A stretch of DNA of 64,000 nt from JALYRV01 sp036675475 (GCA_036675475.1 JAKFEY010000042.1:1-64000), one strand, 5' to 3'; counted from the first letter of the stretch, positions 14,845 to 23,226 are shown. The notes: a model not told the origin generated them from the sequence alone. A program made the numbers and translations.

Positions 14845-15822
14845 ATGATGATGTGGAAAGGCTTCCAGCGCCCGAAGCGCCTGGACTTCGAACGTGAGAC
14901 CCTGACCGACCGCTTTGGCCGGTTCTACGCGCAGCCCTTCGAGCGCGGCTTCGGCACGACGATGGGCAACGCGCTGCGGCGCGTGCTGCTCTCCTCGATC
15001 GAGGGCGCCGCGGTGACGGCCGTCAAGATCGACGGCGTGCTGCACGAGTTCTCGCCCATCCCGGGCGTGGTCGAGGATGCGACCGACATCATCCTGAACC
15101 TGAAGCAGATTCCGCTGAAGATTCACACGGATCAGATCAAGACGCTGCACCTGAAGGTGTCGAAGGCCGGCGAAGTGCGCGCCAGCGACATCCAGGGCGA
15201 CGCCGACGTGGAAATCCTCGAGCCCGACGCGCACATCGCGACCGTCTCGGGCAGCGGATCGCTCACCATGGAGCTGCGCGTCAAGCGCGGCCGCGGCTAC
15301 GTCTCGGCCGACAAGAACTTCGACGAGGACCTGGGCATCGGCTGGATTCCGGTCGACTCGGTGCACTCGCCGGTCAAGAAGGTCCACTATCTCGTGGAGT
15401 CGGCGCGCGTCGGCCAGAACACCGACTTCGACAAGCTGACGCTGGAAGTGTGGACCAATGGTGCGGTGTCGGCGCGCGACGCGGTGTCGTACGCCGCCAA
15501 GCTGCTGCGCGACCACACGTCCATGTTCATCAACCTCGAGGACATCGGCGAGTCGTCGCTCGAGGCGTCGGGCGAGAGCGGCGGCGCGGCGTCGAACGAG
15601 AATCTCGACAAGAGCGTCGAGGAGCTCGAGCTGTCGGTGCGGTCGTACAACTGCCTGAAGAACGCGAACATCCGCACCATTCGCGAGCTCGTGCAGAAGA
15701 CCGAGGGCGAGATGCTGAAGACGAAGAACTTCGGCCGCAAGTCGCTCACCGAGATCAAGGAAATCCTCACGGGCATGGGGCTCAGCCTCGGCATGCGCGT
15801 GGATCAGCCCGTCACAGAGTAG
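14845..15822 (+). CDS. rpoA: RNA polymerase subunit alpha
   Basis: The 325-residue product has the N-terminal dimerisation domain (PFERGFGTTMGNALRRVLLSSIEGAAVT at residues about 31-58, HEFSPIPGVVEDATDIILNLK) and a complete C-terminal domain with SVRSYNCLKNANIRTIRELVQK and LGMRVDQPV. The C-terminal domain binds UP elements and activators. ATG 14845 (MMMWKGFQRPKRLDFE) lies behind a GAGAGGACAG leader and is preferred over an upstream start. rplQ follows after 5 bp. Confidence 0.97.
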   Translation: MMMWKGFQRPKRLDFERETLTDRFGRFYAQPFERGFGTTMGNALRRVLLSSIEGAAVTAVKIDGVLHEFSPIPGVVEDATDIILNLKQIPLKIHTDQIKTLHLKVSKAGEVRASDIQGDADVEILEPDAHIATVSGSGSLTMELRVKRGRGYVSADKNFDEDLGIGWIPVDSVHSPVKKVHYLVESARVGQNTDFDKLTLEVWTNGAVSARDAVSYAAKLLRDHTSMFINLEDIGESSLEASGESGGAASNENLDKSVEELELSVRSYNCLKNANIRTIRELVQKTEGEMLKTKNFGRKSLTEIKEILTGMGLSLGMRVDQPVTE

Positions 15823-15827
15823 GTTGT

Positions 15828-16427
15828 ATGCGTCATCGAGTTGCACACCGGAAACTGGGCCGCGTCACGGAGCATCGCATCGCGATGCTCCGCAACCAGG
15901 CCAGCGCGCTCATCCTCCACGAGCGGATTGAGACGACCGTGCCGAAAGCCAAGGAGCTCAAGCCGTTCGTCGAGCGCATCATCACCATCGCCAAGCGCAG
16001 CCTGGCCGACACGTCGGACCCGGTGCGCGGCGTCAACGCCCGGCGGCTCGTCGCGCGTGACATCGCCGACAAGGCGGTCGTCACGAAGCTGTTCGACGAA
16101 ATCGCTCCCCGGTTCGTCGAGCGGCCGGGCGGCTACACACGGCTGCTGCGCCTCGGCCACCGCCGCGGCGACAGCGCCGACGTGGCGCTGATCGAGCTCG
16201 TGGGCAGCGAGTACGACCCGAACGCCGAGCCGAAGTCGAAGAAGGGCAAGCCGAAGAAGGCGGCCGGCGACGAGGACGGCGAGACGAAGGCGGGCGGCAA
16301 GAAGGCCGGCGTCGGCGGACGCCTGCGCGCCGCGGCCGAACGGCTGCGCGGCGGCAAGGGCGAGAAGGCCGACACCGAGTCGAAGGCCGGACGCCGCACA
16401 GGCCCGACCAAGCGAGGGACCTCGTAA
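15828..16427 (+). CDS. rplQ: 50S ribosomal protein L17 (bL17) with long charged tail
   Basis: Residues 1-118 match L17: MRHRVAHRKLGRVTEHRIAMLRNQASALI, then IETTVPKAKELKPFVERIITIAK and GGYTRLLRLGHRRGDSADVALIELV. The next 80 residues form a Lys/Gly/Arg/Glu-rich tail without a recognisable domain, making the protein 199 residues against the usual 115-130. The tail may help rRNA binding. It is the last gene of the operon and a terminator follows. Confidence 0.96.
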   Translation: MRHRVAHRKLGRVTEHRIAMLRNQASALILHERIETTVPKAKELKPFVERIITIAKRSLADTSDPVRGVNARRLVARDIADKAVVTKLFDEIAPRFVERPGGYTRLLRLGHRRGDSADVALIELVGSEYDPNAEPKSKKGKPKKAAGDEDGETKAGGKKAGVGGRLRAAAERLRGGKGEKADTESKAGRRTGPTKRGTS

Positions 16428-16470
16428 GGAGATCCCGATCGGGTCGATTTACCATTTACCATCGATAGTC

Positions 16471-16511
16471 GAAGAGCCTCACGATCGCCCGCGCGGTCGT
16501 GAGGCTTTTCT
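16471..16511 (+). terminator. Rho-independent terminator of the ribosomal operon
   Basis: GCCTCACGA (16476-16484) pairs with TCGTGAGGC (16497-16505), followed by TTTTCT. The stem can be extended with an AAGA/TTTT pairing. It lies about 45 bp after rplQ; a short ATTTACC heptad pair (16447-16461) sits just before it. Confidence 0.85.
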
Positions 16512-16527
16512 GTTGTACCCTTCCCGC

Positions 16528-16896
16528 GTGCCGTTGCGCCGCCGCCTCTCCTACATCGCCGCCAGCGTGATTGCCGCCGCCGGCATGATGAGCGGCCACT
16601 GGCTGGCCGGCGCCGCGCGCGCGGCCGGCGCCGAATCGTCGATGGCGCAGGGCCTCGGCATTGCCTCGTGGGCCGTGGCCGGCATCGTGGCGGCGCTGAT
16701 CGATCGCACCGTACCGGCGCGTGCCGTGGCGTTTGCGTCCCTCGCCTTGCCGCTCGTCTGGTTCGGCATGCTGCTCGTCTCCGAAGAAAACAGCCTGTGG
16801 CTCCTCGGCCTCGCGGTGATGGCCGTGTTCGCGCTCATCGCCGGCCTGTCGGCGGCCGCCACCAAACTCGTGTTCCGCCTGGCGGGACGCCCCTGA
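16528..16896 (+). CDS. Small membrane protein, unknown function
   Basis: Unrecognised protein of 122 residues with about four hydrophobic segments: IAASVIAAAGMMSGHWLAGAA near the start, then a stretch around IASWAVAGIVAALI, AFASLALPLVWFGMLLV and LGLAVMAVFALIAGLSAAAT. GTG 16528 is assumed, because the upstream TTG at 16513 lies just behind the terminator U-tract. It ends 7 bp before the dehydratase gene, so the two may be co-transcribed. No function can be assigned. Confidence 0.55.
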   Translation: MPLRRRLSYIAASVIAAAGMMSGHWLAGAARAAGAESSMAQGLGIASWAVAGIVAALIDRTVPARAVAFASLALPLVWFGMLLVSEENSLWLLGLAVMAVFALIAGLSAAATKLVFRLAGRP

Positions 16897-16903
16897 TCCT
16901 CTG

Positions 16904-17860
16904 ATGCTCACCACCGATGATTTCCTCACGGCACGCGCCCGCATGGGCGGGCACGTGCACCGCACGCCGATGCTCACCTCGCGCACGCTCAGCGAGCGCA
17001 GCGGCTATGACGTCCGCCTGAAGGCGGAGCTGTTTCAGCGCACCGGGTCGTACAAGATCCGCGGCCCGCTCAACAAGTTCGCGCTGCTCTCGGACGAGGA
17101 GAAGGCGCGGGGCGTCATCTGTTCGTCGGCCGGCAATCACGCGCAGGGCGTGGCGCTCGCCGCCCGCATCCACGGCATCAAGGCCGTCGTCTGCATGGCC
17201 GAGAACGCGACGCCGTCGAAGATTGACGCCACGCGCGCCTACGGGGCGGATGTCGTGCTGCACGGCACGATCTGGGACGAGGCCAACGAGATGGCGAAGC
17301 AGCTCGTGGCCGAGCAGGGCTACACCTACGTCCATCCGTTCGACGACATCCAGCTGATTCAGGGCCAGGGCACGGTCGGCCTCGAGATGCATCAGGACTG
17401 GCCGGAGATCGACGTGGCGGTGGTGCCGATTGGCGGCGGCGGCCTCATTTCCGGCGTCGCGCTCGCGCTCAAGAGCTACAACCCGCAGATCCGCGTGATC
17501 GGCGTCGAGTCGTCGGGCGCGCCGGCGATGAAGCGCAGCGTCGAGGCGGGCGAGCTCGTCACGCTCGATCGCGTCGACTGCATCATCGACGGCCTGCGCG
17601 TGAAGCGCGCGGGGGTGAAGAACCTCGAGATCGTGCGCCAGTACGTCGACGAGATCGTCACGCTGCCCGATGAGCAGATCTTCGACGCCGTGGTGTGGAC
17701 GATGCACTACGTGAAAGTGGTGCCGGAAGGCGCGGCCGCGTCGCCCGTGGCGGCGCTGCTGCAGGGATTGATCAAGGCGCCGGCTGGCGCGAAGGTCGCG
17801 TGCGTGCTGAGCGGCGGCAACGTGAACCTCGATCAGCTGAAGGGTCTCCGTTGGAACTAG
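16904..17860 (+). CDS. Threonine/serine dehydratase, catabolic type
   Basis: PLP fold-type II enzyme expected to deaminate threonine to 2-oxobutyrate and ammonia. Seen: the PLP lysine in RTGSYKIRG (residue about 50), SSAGNHAQG, the phosphate-binding GGGGLISG (residues about 176-183), and CVLSGGNVN at the C-terminus. At 318 residues it lacks the ACT-like regulatory domain of biosynthetic IlvA, so feedback control by isoleucine is not expected. It overlaps the following paralogue by 10 bases, suggesting coupled translation. Confidence 0.9.
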   Translation: MLTTDDFLTARARMGGHVHRTPMLTSRTLSERSGYDVRLKAELFQRTGSYKIRGPLNKFALLSDEEKARGVICSSAGNHAQGVALAARIHGIKAVVCMAENATPSKIDATRAYGADVVLHGTIWDEANEMAKQLVAEQGYTYVHPFDDIQLIQGQGTVGLEMHQDWPEIDVAVVPIGGGGLISGVALALKSYNPQIRVIGVESSGAPAMKRSVEAGELVTLDRVDCIIDGLRVKRAGVKNLEIVRQYVDEIVTLPDEQIFDAVVWTMHYVKVVPEGAAASPVAALLQGLIKAPAGAKVACVLSGGNVNLDQLKGLRWN

Positions 17861-18813
17861 CGCCGCCGTCGCTCGACGACGTCCGCGCGGCGCGCGAGCG
17901 CATCGCCGCCCACATCCGGCCGACGCCGCTCATGCGGCATCCGCTGCTGGATGCGGAGTCAGGCCTCGAGATCCACGTCAAGCACGAGAATCACAATCCG
18001 ACTGGTGCCTTCAAGGTGCGCGGCGGCCTCAACCTGATCGCCGCGCTTTCGCCGGAAGAACGCGCGCGCGGCGTCGTCACCGCCAGCACCGGCAATCATG
18101 GCCAGTCGATCGCCATGGCGTGCCGGATTCACCGCGTGGCGTGCACGGTCTTCGTGCCCGACGGGAACAATCCTGACAAGAACGCGGCGATGCGCGCGTA
18201 CGGCGCCGCGCTCGACGAGGGGGGACGCGACTTCGACGAGGCGCGCGAGCGCTGCGAGCGGCGAGCCGTCGAGACCGGCGCGCGCTACGTGCACTCGGCC
18301 AACGAGCCGCGGCTGCTGGCCGGCGTCGGCACCTACGCGCTCGAAGTGTTCGAAGCGCTCAGCGGCATCGATACGGTGTTCGTGCCGATTGGCGGCGGCA
18401 GCGGCGCGTGCGGGCTCATCACGGTTCGGAACGCGCTGGGCCTGAAGACGCAGATCGTCGGTGTCGGCGCCGCGCATGCGGATGCCGTCTACCGATCCTG
18501 GAAGGGCGGCGAACGGGTGACCGGCACCTCGGCTGCAACGTTCGCCGACGGCATCGCCACGCGCGTGACGTTCGACCTGACGTTCGGCCTCCTGAAGAAG
18601 CATCTCGACGATTTCGTCGTGCTCACCGAAGCGGAGCTCGAGGAGGGGGTGCGTCTCGCGCTGCGGGCCACGCACAATCTCGCGGAAGGCGCCGGAGCCG
18701 CGGCGCTCGGCGCCGCGCTGAAGTCTCGCGATCGCCTTGCTGGAGCGCGCACCGTGGCAGTGATGTCCGGCGGCAACATCGACACCGCCACGTTGCGACG
18801 GATTATCGGCTAG
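17851..18813 (+). CDS. Threonine dehydratase-like PLP enzyme (second copy)
   Basis: A second fold-type II PLP enzyme of 320 residues. The PLP lysine lies in NPTGAFKVRGG, then ASTGNHGQS, PDGNNPDKNAAM, the phosphate loop GGGSGACG and the C-terminal SGGNIDT. The start is uncertain; TTG 17851 inside the end of the previous gene gives the best N-terminus. It differs from its neighbour at the phosphate loop and in the N-terminal strand, so it is a paralogue with perhaps another substrate (serine, hydroxyaspartate) rather than a recent duplicate. Confidence 0.85.
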   Translation: MELAPPSLDDVRAARERIAAHIRPTPLMRHPLLDAESGLEIHVKHENHNPTGAFKVRGGLNLIAALSPEERARGVVTASTGNHGQSIAMACRIHRVACTVFVPDGNNPDKNAAMRAYGAALDEGGRDFDEARERCERRAVETGARYVHSANEPRLLAGVGTYALEVFEALSGIDTVFVPIGGGSGACGLITVRNALGLKTQIVGVGAAHADAVYRSWKGGERVTGTSAATFADGIATRVTFDLTFGLLKKHLDDFVVLTEAELEEGVRLALRATHNLAEGAGAAALGAALKSRDRLAGARTVAVMSGGNIDTATLRRIIG

Positions 18814-18829
18814 CTCTCTGTTGGCCGAA

Positions 18830-18896
18830 AAATGGGGACGAGTCTTCATTATTCACTCCGCGGCCGCCAGTGAATAATTAAGACCCGTCCCCATTT
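18830..18896. repeat. Long palindromic REP-like element at a convergent junction
   Basis: A 28-bp arm starting AAATGGGGACGAGTCTTC (18830-18857) is repeated inverted at 18869-18896 with two mismatches, around an 11-bp GC-rich centre. One arm lies after the dehydratase stop and the rest encodes the last residues of the permease on the other strand. The ATGGGGACRGGTC sequence type resembles palindromes I associate with REP-like elements. No transposase gene is adjacent. Confidence 0.85.
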
Positions 18897-20198
18897 GTTC
18901 CAGAACCAGTACACCGGCACGCCGAGCAGGACGACGCCGATGCCCACGGCGGCGCGTTCCGGCTGCACGGCCAGCGTATTGAGCACGATTGACGCGGCGG
19001 CCAGGATGAACAGCGCAGGCGTCACCGGATAGCCCGGCACCGAGAAGGGCCGCGGCGCGTTCGGCTCGCGCCGGCGGTACACGAAGATGCTCATCGCGCC
19101 CACCGCATAGAACAGCCATCCCGCGAACACGACATACGTCAGCAGCTGCTCGAATGTGCCTGACACGGCGAGGACGATCGCCCAGGCGGAGCTGACGCCG
19201 ACGGCCAGGGCCGGCGTGCCGAAGCGCGGGTGCACATCCGCCAGGCGCGCGAAGAAGACCTTGTCGCGCGCCATCGCGTAGTACACGCGCGGCGCGGTCA
19301 GCGTCAGGCCGTTCGCGGCGCTGAAGATCGAAATGAGAATCGCGCCCGCGATCAGCATGCCGGCGGCCGGCCCCATGATGGCCGTGACGGCCTCCGCCGC
19401 CACGCGGTTGGACGTCGCGACCGCCGCCGGCCCGAGCGCCGCGATGTAGCCGACATTGGCGATCAGATAGATGCCGATCAGGGCCGCCGTGCCGATCGTC
19501 AGCGCGCGCGGGAAGCTGCGCTGCGGCGCGATCGCCTCTCCGGCCGAGAACGTCACGTACTGCCAGCCTTCGTACGCCCACAGCACGCCAATCATCGCCG
19601 TGCCGAGCCCGGCCATCAGCGCGCCCGTGTCCATGACCGGCAGCGTCTGGGCGCTGACGCCGTCGAATCCCTGGCCGACCACGACGAATACGACGCTGAT
19701 GCCGACGAGCGCGCCGACCTTCAGCGCCGTCGTGAGGTTCTGGACGTTCGCGCTTTTCCGCGTGCCGATGATGTTGATCGCGGCAATCGCGACGATCATC
19801 GCGACCGACAACGCGCGGGCCCCGGCAGGTGAGAGCGTTACGAACTGCCCGGCATAGTTCGAGAACGCCACGGAGAGCGTGGCCAGCGAGCCGCTGCTGA
19901 TGACGAAGAACAGCGTCCAGCCATAGAGGAACGCCGGCAGCCGGCCGAACGCATCGCGGATGTAGATGTAGATCCCGCCGGCTTGCGGGTTCCTGGCGCC
20001 GAGCTCGCCGTAGGTGAGCGCGCCCAGCAGTGACAGCACGCCGCCGGCCAGCCACACGGCCAGCGCGAGGCCGACGTGGCCGCCGCTCTGCGCGAGCACG
20101 CTGCCGGGAACGAGGAAAATGCCGGAGCCGATGACCGTGCCCACGAGCAGCAGCGTCAGGTCGGTCTGGCGCAGCGTGCGCGCGAGCGGCTCGGACAT
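18849..20198 (-). CDS. Amino acid permease, APC superfamily
   Basis: A 449-residue integral membrane protein with about 12 hydrophobic helices. TM1 carries GTVIGSGIFLVPGSV, the unwound Gly-rich substrate motif typical of APC/LAT-type transporters. LGALTYGELGARNPQAGG and the VFAGWLFYAVGAMSIFVYRRR region fit the same family. It is probably an amino-acid/H+ symporter or exchanger. Its last residues (HWRPRSE) are encoded inside the palindromic element, so its C-terminus was probably altered by that insertion. It lies 35 bp after the 74-residue gene, possibly in one transcript. Confidence 0.88.
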   Translation of the reverse strand: MSEPLARTLRQTDLTLLLVGTVIGSGIFLVPGSVLAQSGGHVGLALAVWLAGGVLSLLGALTYGELGARNPQAGGIYIYIRDAFGRLPAFLYGWTLFFVISSGSLATLSVAFSNYAGQFVTLSPAGARALSVAMIVAIAAINIIGTRKSANVQNLTTALKVGALVGISVVFVVVGQGFDGVSAQTLPVMDTGALMAGLGTAMIGVLWAYEGWQYVTFSAGEAIAPQRSFPRALTIGTAALIGIYLIANVGYIAALGPAAVATSNRVAAEAVTAIMGPAAGMLIAGAILISIFSAANGLTLTAPRVYYAMARDKVFFARLADVHPRFGTPALAVGVSSAWAIVLAVSGTFEQLLTYVVFAGWLFYAVGAMSIFVYRRREPNAPRPFSVPGYPVTPALFILAAASIVLNTLAVQPERAAVGIGVVLLGVPVYWFWNKWGRVLIIHWRPRSE

Positions 20199-20233
20199 GG
20201 CGCGTTATATCACGCCGGTGGCGACCCCGGCGG

Positions 20234-20458
20234 CTATTCGCGGCCGGCGGCGCGTTCCCAGGCTTCGCGGCGAGACGCCGCTTCGGCCACCGAGGCGTAC
20301 TTGTGAACACCGCGGGGGAACCGGCGGGCGTTCTGCGGCGCCAGGCCGGCGGCCGTGTTGGACAGCTCGCAGGCGAGCTCGAGATTGCGGGGATCGAGCC
20401 GCGGACGGAGCAGGGCCGGCGGCATGTCGGCGACCGAGCGGAATTTTCGCACCGGCAT
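20234..20458 (-). CDS. Small protein of unknown function paired with nucleotidyltransferase
   Basis: The 74-residue protein reads MPVRKFRSVADMPPALLRP at the start and has RRFPRGVHKYASVAEAASRREAWERAA at the end. The motif PRGVHKYASVAEA resembles short proteins often found next to nucleotidyltransferase genes. I cannot assign a formal family. Its ATG overlaps the TGA of the nucleotidyltransferase (TGATG) with GGAGG 7 bp upstream, so the two are translationally coupled. A toxin-antitoxin-like role is possible but not shown. Confidence 0.65.
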   Translation of the reverse strand: MPVRKFRSVADMPPALLRPRLDPRNLELACELSNTAAGLAPQNARRFPRGVHKYASVAEAASRREAWERAAGRE

Positions 20459-20928
20459 CACTCATCCTCCAGGGCAAACCGGTCTTTGAGGACCTGCGCA
20501 TCAAGGCGGTCCTGTTGCCGGACAGTGTCGCGCTTCATCCGGTACAGCATGCGGGGCGTGGCGACGCGGATAGTGACCTCGCCGATGCGCAAGCTCTCGT
20601 ACTCGACATCGTCATACGCCGTTGCCTCGCCCAGCCGCGCGAGGATATCCAGCCAATAGTCGGTGTCCGGAGGCGCGTACTGGATCGCGGGGTATTCGCC
20701 GCCCAGGTCGCTCGCGGAGATCGCGTCTATCTCGGGATCGGCGAAGACGTCGCGCAGCGCAGTCCGGAGTCTGGCGATGTTGGCCTCGGTCGGATCGACG
20801 AAGACGTCCATGTCGCGCGTGGCGCGGACGAGACCTTGTGCGGCCATCGCCATCGAGCCCACAAGCACGTAGTCCACGCGGTGCCTCTCAAAGGCCTCCA
20901 GGATTCGCATGGCCTCGACGAAGGTCAT
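20458..20928 (-). CDS. Nucleotidyltransferase-fold protein (AbiEii/DUF6036-like)
   Basis: A 156-residue protein with the nucleotidyltransferase core: VDYVLVGSMAMAAQGLVRATRDMDVFVDP (residues about 19-47). GS and the DxD-like pair DMDVFVD would bind metal and NTP. The second half contains WLDILARL and ATPRMLYRMKRDTVRQQDRLDAQVLKD, as in minimal nucleotidyltransferases of the AbiEii/MNT group. It is coupled to the 74-residue protein downstream. It may be a defence or toxin component, or a free-standing enzyme; context alone cannot decide. Confidence 0.75.
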   Translation of the reverse strand: MTFVEAMRILEAFERHRVDYVLVGSMAMAAQGLVRATRDMDVFVDPTEANIARLRTALRDVFADPEIDAISASDLGGEYPAIQYAPPDTDYWLDILARLGEATAYDDVEYESLRIGEVTIRVATPRMLYRMKRDTVRQQDRLDAQVLKDRFALEDE

Positions 20929-20956
20929 GCGACGAGTCTACCCCAGCCGCCCCGGC

Positions 20957-23056
20957 CTACACTTCCTCTTCCACCACCCCCGCCCGCTCGGCCTTCGACT
21001 TCTCGATGATCTTCAGCTGCTGATGCGCGGGCACCTCGTCGTAGTGCGAGAACTCCATGTGGTACCCGCCGCGGCCGCCGGTCATCGACGTGAGCTGCTG
21101 CTCGTAGCTGAGCATCTCGGCCATCGGCACCTGCGCCTTGATCACCGTCGAGGGGCCGCGGGTGTCCATGCCGGAGATCCGGCCGCGCCGGCCGTTCAGA
21201 TCGCCCATCAGATCGCCGGCGAAGTCGTTCGGCGCCACCACTTCGACGTGCATGATCGGCTCGAGGATTGTCGGACGGCAGCGCGTCATCGCGTCGCGGA
21301 ACGCGAGGCGGCCCGCCATCTTGAACGACATTTCGTTCGAGTCGACGTCATGGTACGAGCCGTCGTAGACGGTGACCTTGAAGTCGACGACGGGGAAGCC
21401 GGCGAGATAGCCGCGCATCCGCGTTTCCTGGATACCCTTCTCGATGGCCGGCACGAACCCGCGCGGGATGGCGCCGCCGAAGATGTCGTCCTCGAACTGG
21501 AAGTCGCCGCCGCGTGGCAGCGGCTCCATCCGGATCTTGCAGTCGCCGAACTGCCCGTGGCCACCCGTCTGCTTCTTGTGGCGGCCGTGCGCCTCGGTCG
21601 ACGCCGTGATCGTCTCGCGGTACGGGATGCGGGGCAGCTTCAGGTTGACCTCGACGCCGAAGCGCCGCTTCAGCTTCGCGACCGTCACTTCGATGTGCAG
21701 CTGCCCCTGACCCGACAGCAGCAGCTCGTGCGTCTGTGGATCGCGCGAGTAGCCGATGGACGGGTCCTCTTCCATCAACCGGTGCATCGCCGTGCTGATC
21801 TTGTCCTCGTCGCCGCGGGTCTTCGGCTCCATCGCGTAGGAGATGACCGGCTCGGGGAACGTCAACGGCTGCATCACGAACCCGCCGTTGCGATCGCCGA
21901 TGGTGTCGCCCGTCTGCGTCTCCTTCAGCTTCGCCACCGCGCCGATGTCGCCCGCGTGTACTTCCGGCACGTGGGTCTGCGTCTTGCCCTGCACGAGCAG
22001 CAGATGTCCGAGCCGCTCCTGCGAGTCGCGCGTGATGTTGGTGACGTTCGAGTCGGACTTCAGCGTGCCCGTCACGACGCGAAACAGCGTGATGCGCCCG
22101 GCGAACTGATCCGCGATCGTCTTCCACACGTACGCCACGGCGGGCCCTGAGGGATCGGCTTCCTTCTCGACCGGCTCCTCCGTCCCGGGCTTCACGCCGG
22201 TCATGGGATGCTCGGTCGGCGCCGGCACGTAGTGCACGATGGCGTCGAGCAGCGGCTGGATGCCGATGTTGTGCAGCGCCGAGGCGCACACCACGGGATA
22301 CACGCGCCCGGCCCGCACGCCGCGGTGCAGGCCGTCGAGCAGTTCCTCCTGCGTCAGCGTGCCCGCCTCGAAGAACTTCTCCATCAGCGCATCATCGGCC
22401 TCGGCCACCATCTCGATCAGCGACTCGCGCGCGGCGTTGGCCGCGTCGACGTACGCGCCCGGCACGCCGGTTTCGGTCATGCGGCCGCTGTCGTCAATCG
22501 CAAAGCTGTAGGCCTTCATGGCGACCAGGTCGATCACGCCCGTGAAGCCTTTTTCCTCGCCGATGGGCAGCTGCACGGCCACCGCGCCGCGCCCGAATGC
22601 CGCGCGAATCGACTCGAGCGCGCGCTCCATGCTGGCGCGGTCGCGATCGAGACGATTCACGACGAACAGGCGCGGGACCTCGAGCTCATCGGCCGCCGCC
22701 CAGATCTTTTCGGTCGACACCTGCACGCCGCCGACGGCGTCGACCACGACCAGCGCCGCTTCCACCACCCGCAGCGCCGCGCGCGCGTCGCTCAGGAAGT
22801 TGCCCATGCCGGGCGTGTCGATGACATTGATCTTGCACTTGTTCCACTCGACCGCCGCGAGGCCCGCCGAAAGCGTGTGCTTGCGCGCGATCTCTTCCTC
22901 GTCATAGTCGGTGATGGTGGTGCCATCGTCGACTTTGCCGAACCGGTTGACGGCGCCTGAATCGAAAAGGAGTGCGGAGGTGAGCTGGGTTTTTCCTGAA
23001 CCGCTGTGGCCGACCAGGGCCACGTTGCGGATGGCTGCAGCGTCGTAGACCTTCAT
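20957..23056 (-). CDS. EF-G-like translational GTPase (EF-G2 type)
   Basis: A 699-residue protein with the five-domain EF-G layout: GTPase domain at residues 1-280, then beta-barrel (FRVVTGTLKSDSN), domain III, domain IV (FEDDIFGGAIPRGFVPAIEKGIQE) and domain V (TRGPSTVIKAQVPMAEMLSYEQQL). G1 is GHSGSGKT at 16-23 instead of AHIDAGKT. G3 is DTPGM at 80-84 instead of DTPGH, so the His needed for ribosome-stimulated GTP hydrolysis is replaced. The RGITI switch region is RKHTLS. These changes fit the fusA2-like EF-G2 group, whose job is unclear, and not the housekeeping EF-G. Confidence 0.88.
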   Translation of the reverse strand: MKVYDAAAIRNVALVGHSGSGKTQLTSALLFDSGAVNRFGKVDDGTTITDYDEEEIARKHTLSAGLAAVEWNKCKINVIDTPGMGNFLSDARAALRVVEAALVVVDAVGGVQVSTEKIWAAADELEVPRLFVVNRLDRDRASMERALESIRAAFGRGAVAVQLPIGEEKGFTGVIDLVAMKAYSFAIDDSGRMTETGVPGAYVDAANAARESLIEMVAEADDALMEKFFEAGTLTQEELLDGLHRGVRAGRVYPVVCASALHNIGIQPLLDAIVHYVPAPTEHPMTGVKPGTEEPVEKEADPSGPAVAYVWKTIADQFAGRITLFRVVTGTLKSDSNVTNITRDSQERLGHLLLVQGKTQTHVPEVHAGDIGAVAKLKETQTGDTIGDRNGGFVMQPLTFPEPVISYAMEPKTRGDEDKISTAMHRLMEEDPSIGYSRDPQTHELLLSGQGQLHIEVTVAKLKRRFGVEVNLKLPRIPYRETITASTEAHGRHKKQTGGHGQFGDCKIRMEPLPRGGDFQFEDDIFGGAIPRGFVPAIEKGIQETRMRGYLAGFPVVDFKVTVYDGSYHDVDSNEMSFKMAGRLAFRDAMTRCRPTILEPIMHVEVVAPNDFAGDLMGDLNGRRGRISGMDTRGPSTVIKAQVPMAEMLSYEQQLTSMTGGRGGYHMEFSHYDEVPAHQQLKIIEKSKAERAGVVEEEV

Positions 23057-23120
23057 AGCGGCATACCCTCCGAGAGGCGTTCTCCACGCCGCCTCTCGAG
23101 CGAATCATATCGGAGGGGAT

Positions 23121-23226
23121 AGGCCAGAGGCCAGAGGCTGGAGGCCAGAGGCCAGAGACCAAAAAAGCCAGCAGGCCCGTGTGCCTGCTGGCTCATCCCT
23201 AGCCTGTGGCCCATGGCCTCTGGCCT
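23121..23226. repeat. AGGCCAG heptad arrays around a hairpin
   Basis: AGGCCAG units with a 7-bp period run from 23121 to 23157, then a perfect 28-nt hairpin (23166-23193), then the inverse GGCCTCT/GGCCCAT units at 23201-23226 that reach into the end of the permease gene. It is the only junction on the minus strand with this architecture, and its unit sequence is different from all others. Confidence 0.85.
23161..23193 (-). terminator. Terminator of the minus-strand transporter operon (28-nt hairpin copy D)
   Basis: Read on the minus strand, GCCAGCAGGC and GCCTGCTGGC form a perfect stem followed by TTTTTT, a strong rho-independent terminator placed after the MacB-type permease. On the + strand the same bases are AGCC...loop CCGTGT...GGCTCA, a variant of the CGTTGT-loop hairpin family. 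Confidence 0.85.
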
